Shown one piece after another: positions 15,963 through 23,308 of a stretch of DNA of 62,250 nucleotides (position 1 is its first letter; each line of letters opens with the position of its first letter). A program made the translations under genes and the position numbers. The notes under the pieces were generated by a model. The model worked only from the letters and a program-made list of their open reading frames with translations, was not told where the DNA came from and did not search any database. The stretch is from positions 1-62,250 of the forward strand of contig SOIH01000087.1 of NCBI GenBank assembly GCA_004376895.1, written 5' to 3'. This DNA is from Anaerolineales bacterium (lineage in GTDB: Bacteria > Chloroflexota > Anaerolineae > Anaerolineales > E44-bin32).

Positions 15963-17381
15963 ATGCTTGAAAAACTCCGCCGACACTGGCAAACACTGAC
16001 AATCACGATCCTTCTTCTCCTTGCGTTATCGCCGTCACCGATAGCGTTACCCTTTCTCCATCCCCTGCAAACGGCACAGGCATCCCTTAAGACAGGGTCC
16101 CAGGAGATCGCCATCGGGCAACTCGAAGATGCTATAGAGTTTGAGAGAGCACTTGCGGGATTGCACTTGGAAGTCGCCGAGTTGGCTTTCGATGTTGATG
16201 ATATGGATACAGCCAGCGCTCATTTAGACGCGCTAGATATTCAAAACTTGCCGAGCCACGAAGCCTATTGCCTCCGTCAGCGGTTAAGCATCCGCGTTGG
16301 AGAGTTCGCTGGATTAGACAATGCCTGGCAAAGTCTGATTATAAATTGCCCGGAATCAATCTCAGAGATCGAGCAGCTTGCACGAGAACGGCTTGCTTCA
16401 AACGATCTCGACGAGGCACTTCCAATCTTTGAGGCCCTGGCCAAAACGACATCGCTTAACGCTGAGACCGAGGAGGCTTACGCATATGCGAAAGCGGCTT
16501 TGGCACCTGTGGATTCGCTACCGCTCCTTCATACGCTCGCCCGGAGAGCAGATCAGACACCTCCACTTGCAATCGATCTCATTCTTGCGATCGAGAATTC
16601 TGCCGGCGGACCATCTCCCACTCACTCTCTGGCCCAGGTAGGGCTAACCTTCGCCCGTCATGGCCGATGGAAATTGGCGATACCCTCTCTTGAAAGGGTG
16701 CTGGAAATGGACCCCGATTTCCATGAGGCGCGTGCCTATTTGGGTTTATCAAAAGACCAAACAGGGCAGAACGGGTTGGATGATCTGCTAACCGCTACCG
16801 ACGCACTGCCTGACCAAGCCCTAGCGCATGTCTTTCTGGCCTTGCATTGGCTAAGAGCAGGTGAGGAAGAACAGGCGAGGGAAGCTTTGACCGTTGCCGC
16901 TCAACTCGATCCGCTCAACCCTGCGATTGCTGCACAATTAGGTGAGGTATATACAGGCCTTGGAGATCTCGCGACTGCATCCGCTGCCTACCGCCAGGCA
17001 ACTGCCCTCGATCAAAAGAATCCTGCCTTCTGGCTCTTGCTTGCGAGATTCTCCAATCAATATGAAGTAGATATCCGTTCTCTTGCGCTTCCTGCAGCTC
17101 GAAATGCAGTTGCATTAAGTACGAGGGAAGCGGCCCCTCTTGCCGAACTTGCCTTTACGCATTTTCTCTTGGGCAACAACATTCTTGCAGAACGCCTCCT
17201 CTGGCGGGCCGTTGCGTTGGATCCCTATAATGCACAAACGCAGTATTATCTTGGTTTGTTTTTCTACGCCCAAGGGGATCCAGGCGGAGCATGGGCTGCC
17301 ATGCAGCTGGCCTCATCTCTGAACGCACCTCAACGTTATCAAGCGCTCGCAAAACGCTGGCTTGAAGGGGCTGCTCGCTGA
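15963..17381 (+). CDS. secreted or membrane-anchored TPR protein
   Basis: A 472-residue protein with one N-terminal hydrophobic segment (TITILLLLALSPSPIALPFL), either an anchor or a signal peptide, and a series of degenerate TPR units. The clearest ones are in the second half, for example AIPSLERVLEMDPDFHEARAYLG, ARAEEEQAREAL-type helices, LGDLATASAAYRQATALDQ and GNNILAERLLWRAVALDPYN. It probably acts as a protein-protein scaffold on the outer face of the membrane. ATG 15963 is the only sensible start; TATAAT at 15931-15936 may be its -10. No enzymatic domain is seen and the partner is unknown. A lipoprotein gene follows on the same strand. Confidence 0.8.
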   Translation: MLEKLRRHWQTLTITILLLLALSPSPIALPFLHPLQTAQASLKTGSQEIAIGQLEDAIEFERALAGLHLEVAELAFDVDDMDTASAHLDALDIQNLPSHEAYCLRQRLSIRVGEFAGLDNAWQSLIINCPESISEIEQLARERLASNDLDEALPIFEALAKTTSLNAETEEAYAYAKAALAPVDSLPLLHTLARRADQTPPLAIDLILAIENSAGGPSPTHSLAQVGLTFARHGRWKLAIPSLERVLEMDPDFHEARAYLGLSKDQTGQNGLDDLLTATDALPDQALAHVFLALHWLRAGEEEQAREALTVAAQLDPLNPAIAAQLGEVYTGLGDLATASAAYRQATALDQKNPAFWLLLARFSNQYEVDIRSLALPAARNAVALSTREAAPLAELAFTHFLLGNNILAERLLWRAVALDPYNAQTQYYLGLFFYAQGDPGGAWAAMQLASSLNAPQRYQALAKRWLEGAAR

Positions 17382-17483
17382 AAACGCCGTTAGTTCATGG
17401 ATTCAAGTTCACAGAGATCATTAATCTAACCTCGTTGCGAATGAGAGGGCTGTGCTAGAATGCGGCTAGGTGAAAGAAACGTG

Positions 17484-18131
17484 ATGATAATGCGCAGAAT
17501 TTCCTTCACCGCGAGCATGGTCGCGGTTTTCTCACTCTACCTTGGAGGATGCAATTGGCTATATCCTCCAGCCGGTCCGGGCGAAGTTCTATTCCAGGAT
17601 GACTTCTCTCTTACTTCAAGCGGTTGGGATCGCTACCAGGATGATATTTATCGAGCAGATTACCAGGATGGCGAATACCGCATTGAGATTTTTTCCCCGG
17701 AGACTGTCGCTTGGAGCCTGCCCAAATTATCATTCCAAGATGTTTGGATAAGCGTTGAGGCCGTTAGAGTTAAGGGACCTGAAGATAATGCCTTCGGCGT
17801 GATTTGTAGATATGAGAATCCAAGCAATTTCATCTTCTTCCTCATCTCAAGCGATGGTTACGCCGGCATAGGACGCTACGTAGATGGCGAGAAAACACTA
17901 TTAAGCGATGAATCCTTGCTTCCGACAGATGCCGTACACAAGGGGGGTGAGGGGAATTTCATCCAGGCAGAGTGTATCGAGGATCGCCTGACTCTATTTG
18001 TGAACAACTCACGCGTGGCTGAGGCAGTCGTTGAAGACATTCGCTCGGGCGACGTGGGGTTGATCGCCGGCACTTACGCAGATCCCGACGTCGAGATTCG
18101 TTTCGATAATTTCTCTACTGTCCAGCCCTGA
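17484..18131 (+). CDS. lipoprotein with a beta-sandwich (LamG/DUF1080-like) domain
   Basis: About 215 residues. A lipoprotein signal (RRISFTASMVAVFSLYLGGC, lipobox LGGC) is followed by a domain that looks like a concanavalin-type beta-sandwich: LFQDDFSLTSSGWDRYQDD near the start, then alternating strands such as VWISVEAVRVKG, FGVICRYENPSNFIFFLIS, LTLFVNNSRVAEAV, and the end EIRFDNFSTVQP. Such domains often bind sugars, but the binding residues cannot be judged. ATG 17484 is preferred over ATG 17460 and 17490 because GGTGAAAG lies upstream. It sits between the TPR gene and mtaB. Confidence 0.75.
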   Translation: MIMRRISFTASMVAVFSLYLGGCNWLYPPAGPGEVLFQDDFSLTSSGWDRYQDDIYRADYQDGEYRIEIFSPETVAWSLPKLSFQDVWISVEAVRVKGPEDNAFGVICRYENPSNFIFFLISSDGYAGIGRYVDGEKTLLSDESLLPTDAVHKGGEGNFIQAECIEDRLTLFVNNSRVAEAVVEDIRSGDVGLIAGTYADPDVEIRFDNFSTVQP

Positions 18132-18149
18132 GGTTGCGAAAAACCACCG

Positions 18150-19439
18150 ATGAAAGTGTTTCTTGACAGCGTTGGTTGTCGTTTAAATCAAAGCGAGATA
18201 GAGCGTATCGGTCGCGATTTCCGTCTCGCAGGTTGTGAGCTCGTAGGCGATCCGGCTCAAGCCGATCTGGCCGTGATTAATACCTGTACGGTTACTCGGC
18301 GAGCAGACGCGGATTCACGACAAAAAACACGCCAGGCCGCGAGAGCGGGAGTCGATCAAATCATCCTCACAGGATGCTGGGCAACACTGGAAGAACAGAG
18401 CGCCCTCGGACTTCCAAAAGTCATCCGGGTTGTAAAAAATGACGATAAGAGCCGCCTCGTCCCAGATCTCCTTGGCCAGCCGCCCGATCTATTTAATCAA
18501 GAGCCGCTTCAACGCGAACCACTTCCCGGATCGAGAATGCGTACGCGGGCGTTCATTAAGGTCCAGGATGGTTGCAATAATCGTTGTGCGTTCTGCGTTA
18601 CGACTCTTGCGCGCGGTTCGGCTTTGAGCCTCCCAGCGGCATCTGTGTTAGATGAGGTCCGCGCCGCGCTCCGAGGTGGGAGCCAAGAGATTGTTCTCTG
18701 CGGTGTCCATCTTGGATCCTGGGGTAAAGACCTGAGCCGAGGCAGCAGTTTACGAGACCTCATCCAACTCATATTAGAAGAGACGGATATTCCTCGTTTG
18801 CGGTTGTCCTCTCTCGAGCCCTGGAATTTAGACGCAAACTTCTTCTCACTCTGGCAAGACCCCCGGCTTTGCAGTCACCTGCATCTTCCTCTGCAATCAG
18901 GTTCTAATGCCACGCTTCGTCGTATGGCACGGAAAACGTCGCAAGATGACTTCTCGAAACTAATCAAGGCAGCCCGGGCAGCAATCCCAGATGTTGCGAT
19001 CACAACAGATATCATCGTCGGCTTTCCTGGTGAAACGAAAGAGGAATTCGAGGAAAGTCTTACCTTCGTTGAAGCAATGGACTTTGCTGGCGGGCATGTG
19101 TTCACCTACTCCGAACGTGAGGGCACTCCAGCTGCTAGTTTCGATCATGCCATCCCAATATCTGTTCGACGTGAACGCAGCGCGGTGATGAGAGCGGCAT
19201 TCGCACGATCGGCAGAGCATTATCGCCACGCATTTATAGGGAAAATCTTACCCGTTCTCTGGGAGAGCACCACCGACCTTGGAGAGGCTGGCTGGCAGCT
19301 CTCAGGACTGACAGGCAATTACCTGCGAGTAAAAGTGAGCGGTGTCGAAAACCGCTGGAATCAGATATCAGATGTGGAAATTGTCCGTCCCGTAAAAGGA
19401 GTTCTACAGGGGCGGGTCATCACGAACCACAGTGTGTGA
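18150..19439 (+). CDS. mtaB: tRNA (N6-threonylcarbamoyladenosine-37) methylthiotransferase MtaB
   Basis: A 429-residue radical-SAM methylthiotransferase. The N-terminal domain has the three cluster cysteines (SVGCRLNQ, VINTCTVT, ILTGCWA); the radical-SAM motif is DGCNNRCAFC; and IVGFPGETKEEFEESL and HVFTYSEREGTPA are diagnostic of the MiaB/MtaB family. The first-Cys context GCRLN is the MtaB form rather than the GCQMN of MiaB. A C-terminal TRAM-like domain follows. It adds the ms2 group to t6A37 of tRNAs reading ANN codons. Confidence 0.93.
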   Translation: MKVFLDSVGCRLNQSEIERIGRDFRLAGCELVGDPAQADLAVINTCTVTRRADADSRQKTRQAARAGVDQIILTGCWATLEEQSALGLPKVIRVVKNDDKSRLVPDLLGQPPDLFNQEPLQREPLPGSRMRTRAFIKVQDGCNNRCAFCVTTLARGSALSLPAASVLDEVRAALRGGSQEIVLCGVHLGSWGKDLSRGSSLRDLIQLILEETDIPRLRLSSLEPWNLDANFFSLWQDPRLCSHLHLPLQSGSNATLRRMARKTSQDDFSKLIKAARAAIPDVAITTDIIVGFPGETKEEFEESLTFVEAMDFAGGHVFTYSEREGTPAASFDHAIPISVRRERSAVMRAAFARSAEHYRHAFIGKILPVLWESTTDLGEAGWQLSGLTGNYLRVKVSGVENRWNQISDVEIVRPVKGVLQGRVITNHSV

Positions 19440-19684
19440 TCAATCTTCCGCTGAAGATTCCCAACTTGACTGAAGTCCTAATCCGGATTAATCTCCATTT
19501 TTCTGGCGGCCTACACGCTCTTGCTGAATCTTAAGCCTTGGTCGTCTCTATGATATCTTCTCCTTGAACTGTAATTCGTCAAACTCGCGATAATTGGCTG
19601 CGGACGAGCCTGCAAAACCCGCCCGGTAATCCTTAGAAACCCGTATATGGCTATGCGCAAACAAATAAGAAACCCGCAATAACC

Positions 19685-19714
19685 TTCACAGTGTTGAAAA
19701 ACCATAGGTATAAT
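19685..19714 (+). promoter_or_regulatory. promoter of the yqeY-pgpH-ybeY-dgkA operon, leaderless layout
   Basis: TTCACA (19685-19690) and a perfect TATAAT (19709-19714) are 18 bp apart. The expected transcription start, about 7 bp after the -10, coincides with ATG 19721, so the mRNA may have no 5' leader. Confidence 0.65.
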
Positions 19715-19720
19715 GGACGC

Positions 19721-20179
19721 ATGATGAACAAAGAGACACTCCAAGCAGACCTCATGAAAGCGATACGCTCAAAGGATGATGTGCGGAAACGAGCTTTGCG
19801 TATGGTGCTTTCTGCTATTAAACTCGTCGAGATCGAACATCGTGACAGTCTCGATGAGCCGACCATCCTGGGGATCATCCAGCGGGAAGTTAAATCCCGT
19901 CAGGAGACAATTGAAGAAGCCAAGCAAGCAGGTCGAGATGAACTCCTCGCCTCCACGCTTGCCGAGATCGAAGTTTTACAGATTTATCTTCCCCAACCTC
20001 TCGGGGAAGATGAGCTCGCAGAGATCGTTGAACAAGCAATCGAGGAAGTTGGCGCATCCGGTTCTCAGGATATGGGCAAAGTCATGAAAGCCCTGATGCC
20101 TCAGATACAAGGACGGGCTGATGGAAAAACCGCCAGCGACCTCGTCCGAGGGCTTCTCTCATCTCCACAGAAGGATTAA
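19721..20179 (+). CDS. yqeY: GatB/YqeY domain protein
   Basis: A 152-residue YqeY protein, a family related to the tail of GatB that is thought to influence tRNA charging. Typical parts are LQADLMKAIRSKDDVRKRAL, RMVLSAIKLVEIE, IIQREVKSRQETIEEAKQAG, LPQPLGEDELAEIVEQAI and MGKVMKALMPQIQGRADGK. ATG 19721 and 19724 are both possible starts; no Shine-Dalgarno site is present, in keeping with a leaderless transcript. Its stop codon shares a base with the pgpH start (TAATG). Confidence 0.9.
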   Translation: MMNKETLQADLMKAIRSKDDVRKRALRMVLSAIKLVEIEHRDSLDEPTILGIIQREVKSRQETIEEAKQAGRDELLASTLAEIEVLQIYLPQPLGEDELAEIVEQAIEEVGASGSQDMGKVMKALMPQIQGRADGKTASDLVRGLLSSPQKD

Positions 20180-22317
20180 TGGACGAAAATACAAGCACGA
20201 ATCTAACCACCCTTGAACGCTTACGGAGTGCCTTATCGGCAGCCCGGCTTTGGTTCATTCTACTTTTTGCTGTTGCTGGGACAATCGCTGCGATCTCTAT
20301 TCCCGTTAACAACAGCGCTCAAACATACGGCTTGCAGATTAGCGACGTCGCCCCCCAAGATATTCATGCTCTGTATGATTTGTCATATGTCAGCGAGGTT
20401 TTAACTGAACGAGAACGAACCGTAGCGAGCGAAAACGTACCGCAGGTATATGACCAACCGGACATCAATGTCACGAGGCAACAATTAGAACGGCTCCAGG
20501 CTGCGCTCACATTCATAGATTCGGTCCGCAGCGATCCTTACTCCACAAATCAGGTAAAGCTATCCGACTTGAGCTCAATGTCCGATATCCGCCTGGATAC
20601 CGAGACGGCGCTTTTGATCTTAGAGTTGTCAGACTTACACTGGCAAACCGTAAAATCTGAAACGCTCACCATCGTTGAGCAAGTCATGCGGAATGAAATT
20701 CGCGAGGGTCGTGTCGAGGAAGCGCGAAGAACTATACCTGCGCTGGTGAGTATTTCCCTTCCAGAAAATCAGGCGACAACCGTCGAAACCCTCGCCCCCG
20801 CGTTCGTTACTCCTAACACTTTTCTTAACATTGCTGACACGGAAGCCGCCCGAACCGAAGCCAGAGAATCCGTCGAGCCAGTCATTAAATCATATGTAGA
20901 AGGGGAGACAATCGTCAGCCGGGGAGAAGTTGTCGGGGCGCTTGACATCGAAGCACTGATGGAATATGACCTTCTCAAGCCCCCCAACCCGTGGCTTGAA
21001 ATCGCTATTCGATCTCTGTTGGTCATCCTTCTGATCGGTATTTTCACAACCTTCGCCTACCGCATACATCCCAAGGAAATAACCAAGGCTAATCTCGCGT
21101 TTACGCTTAGCCTACTCTTCATTATCATTACCCTTAGCATGCAGGCTTTGATCCCCGACCGAACCGTTTTCCCCTATGTCTTCCCTTATGCTGCTCTTCC
21201 TATTCTGGTCACAGTCTTTTTCAGCCCCAGCTTAGGGGTGATGATCTCACTCCTCACCGGGACCCTGGCGGGGTTTCTAGCACCCCGTGGTCTCGAACTC
21301 GCGCTATATGCCATTATCAGCGGAATCCTTGCATCGTTGATGATCAAGCGAGCCGAGCGATTAAGTTCGTTCATCTCCGCCGGTTTAGCTGCAGCGTTGG
21401 GTTCTGCCCTGGTAATTGTTATCTTCCGCCTCCCAGATCCCGCCATGGACATCATTGGCAAGACTACTCTCTTAGGGGTTTCGATCGTCAGCGGTTTGCT
21501 TTCTACTAGCCTGGGCTTTGGTTTACTCCTTATCATTGGCAATCTTCTAGGTATAACAACGAATCTGCAGCTGCTTGAACTCTCTAGACCGGACCATCCT
21601 CTTCTCCAGAAAATCCTGCGCGAAGCTCCCGGCACGTATCAGCATAGTCTTCAAGTGGCAAACCTGGCGGAGCAAGCCGCACGCGAAATTGGGGCGAACG
21701 CCCTGCTCACCCGGGTTGGCGCTCAATATCATGACGTCGGGAAATCCCTTCATCCACAATTCTTCATTGAGAATCAGGTGCCCGGACAGAACGTCCACGA
21801 GCAACTAGACCCGAAAACAAGCGCCAATATCATCCTATCCCACGTTCCAGAAGGCTTGTCTCTGGCGCGTAAATACCGTATCCCGCAGAGCATCCGAGCC
21901 TTCATCCCTGAACACCATGGCACGCTGAAAGTCTCCTACCAGTATAGCGAAGCACTCGAAGCTGCCAATGGAGATACTGATCAAGTGGATAGACGGGATT
22001 ACACCTACAAAGGTCCTGTTCCGCTTTCTCGAGAGACTGCGCTGCTTATGCTCGCCGATGGCTCGGAAGCTGCCGTCCGAGCCAAGAGACCCCAAAGTAA
22101 AGAAGAGATCAACCAGATCGTCCGGCGGATAATCAGCGACCGCATGGAAAAAGGGCAATTCGACAAGACCGATCTCACATTACGGGATTTGAATACCATT
22201 CGGCGATCCTTTGTTAAGACACTGACAAACATCTATCATCCGCGAATCCAATACCCAAAATCACCATCGGAGGACGATCAAAGCCAGGAAGATACGCAAC
22301 CTGTGCAATCCACATAG
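20179..22317 (+). CDS. pgpH: PgpH-type membrane HD phosphodiesterase (c-di-AMP)
   Basis: A 712-residue protein with the 7TMR-HD layout. One membrane helix (about 22-42) is followed by an extracellular domain to about residue 275, then seven membrane helices (about 275-470), and a cytoplasmic HD domain. The HD residues are seen in GTYQHSLQVANLAEQAA, GAQYHDVGKSLHP, LSHVPEGL and EHHGTLK, with a late Asp in MLADGSEAAVRAKRP. Characterised PgpH enzymes hydrolyse the second messenger c-di-AMP. The start overlaps the yqeY stop, and ybeY and dgkA follow, an order also known from Gram-positive bacteria. No c-di-AMP cyclase gene is in the window. Confidence 0.92.
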   Translation: MDENTSTNLTTLERLRSALSAARLWFILLFAVAGTIAAISIPVNNSAQTYGLQISDVAPQDIHALYDLSYVSEVLTERERTVASENVPQVYDQPDINVTRQQLERLQAALTFIDSVRSDPYSTNQVKLSDLSSMSDIRLDTETALLILELSDLHWQTVKSETLTIVEQVMRNEIREGRVEEARRTIPALVSISLPENQATTVETLAPAFVTPNTFLNIADTEAARTEARESVEPVIKSYVEGETIVSRGEVVGALDIEALMEYDLLKPPNPWLEIAIRSLLVILLIGIFTTFAYRIHPKEITKANLAFTLSLLFIIITLSMQALIPDRTVFPYVFPYAALPILVTVFFSPSLGVMISLLTGTLAGFLAPRGLELALYAIISGILASLMIKRAERLSSFISAGLAAALGSALVIVIFRLPDPAMDIIGKTTLLGVSIVSGLLSTSLGFGLLLIIGNLLGITTNLQLLELSRPDHPLLQKILREAPGTYQHSLQVANLAEQAAREIGANALLTRVGAQYHDVGKSLHPQFFIENQVPGQNVHEQLDPKTSANIILSHVPEGLSLARKYRIPQSIRAFIPEHHGTLKVSYQYSEALEAANGDTDQVDRRDYTYKGPVPLSRETALLMLADGSEAAVRAKRPQSKEEINQIVRRIISDRMEKGQFDKTDLTLRDLNTIRRSFVKTLTNIYHPRIQYPKSPSEDDQSQEDTQPVQST

Positions 22318-22328
22318 ATCGAACCCCC

Positions 22329-22781
22329 ATGACCCATCTGGCTCGTGTTGAGTCCAACAGCGAATACAGTGAATATGCCTCTGACGTAGAACGCGCTGCG
22401 CTGACAGCGCTGGATTCAGAGAACGCTGAAAGTGGCGCTCTCACAATCGTCCTTACCGATAGGGCGCAGGTGCAGGCGCTAAATCGAGAATTCTCAAGCA
22501 AAGACATTTCCACAGATGTACTCTCCTTCCCCGATGGCACCATTGACCCGGATCTTAACCTGATGTATTTCGGGGACATCATCATTGCCGTGTCAATCGC
22601 GCAAGAGCAAGCTAAGCGCGCAGGACACTCAACAAACGATGAATTGATGTTGCTGACCGTACATGGCACATTGCATTTGCTAGGATTTGACCACAATCTC
22701 CCGCAGGAAAAGGATCGGATGTGGGCTCATCAAGAACGCATCCTGAGCCAACTAGGAATCACGATCCAATCACCGGAATGA
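22329..22781 (+). CDS. ybeY: endoribonuclease YbeY
   Basis: A 150-residue YbeY, a zinc-dependent single-strand RNase needed for 16S rRNA 3'-end maturation and ribosome quality control. The zinc motif is HGTLHLLGFDH (three His), preceded by ALNREFSSKDISTDVLSFP and the strand MYFGDIIIA. The size is normal. It starts 11 bp after pgpH, and its stop overlaps the dgkA start as ATGA. Confidence 0.95.
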   Translation: MTHLARVESNSEYSEYASDVERAALTALDSENAESGALTIVLTDRAQVQALNREFSSKDISTDVLSFPDGTIDPDLNLMYFGDIIIAVSIAQEQAKRAGHSTNDELMLLTVHGTLHLLGFDHNLPQEKDRMWAHQERILSQLGITIQSPE

Positions 22782-23173
22782 AACTGATGACATCTCCCAA
22801 AAGGGCTCAATCTCGTCTTGCCTCCTTCCGTCACGCATTTGCAGGTTGGCTGCATGTTCTTCGCACTCAACGAAATGCCTGGATTCACGCCATAGCGACA
22901 ATTATTGTGTTTGCAATCGCAATATGGGTAGGTATAGACAGACTCTCTGGGGCGATACTCCTTATTACAATTGGATTAGTCTGGGTCTCAGAATTTCTAA
23001 ATACAGCACTCGAGGCCATTGTCGACCTAGCAAGCCCTGAGGTCCACCCACTTGCTCGGGTTGGAAAAGATGTCGGTGCAGCAGCAGTCTTGATTTCCAC
23101 ACTTGTCGCCATTCTCGTTGGCCTTCTCATCCTTGGTCCTCCGTTATTAATTAAAATCACTTCACTCCTTTAG
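22778..23173 (+). CDS. dgkA: DgkA-type diacylglycerol/undecaprenol kinase
   Basis: A 131-residue small membrane kinase. The family core is present: SFRHAFAGWLHVLRTQRNAWIH, EFLNTALEAIVDLASPE (catalytic Glu and metal-binding residues) and LARVGKDVGAAAVLIS, with three membrane helices. In monoderm bacteria the enzyme phosphorylates undecaprenol and so supports cell-wall lipid carrier recycling. ATG 22778 overlaps the ybeY stop (ATGA), so a longer in-frame reading that begins inside ybeY is rejected. Confidence 0.92.
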   Translation: MKLMTSPKRAQSRLASFRHAFAGWLHVLRTQRNAWIHAIATIIVFAIAIWVGIDRLSGAILLITIGLVWVSEFLNTALEAIVDLASPEVHPLARVGKDVGAAAVLISTLVAILVGLLILGPPLLIKITSLL

Positions 23174-23308
23174 ACCGAACCCATCTCAGCTGTGATATGC
23201 TGCCATCCCGAATAGAACTTTGAGTTCATTGCAGGGCTTGTTAATCTATGCCATAATTTGTGACATCGAGTAAATCCAACCTTTATTTACTTCTCAGGAA
23301 GTCAACGC

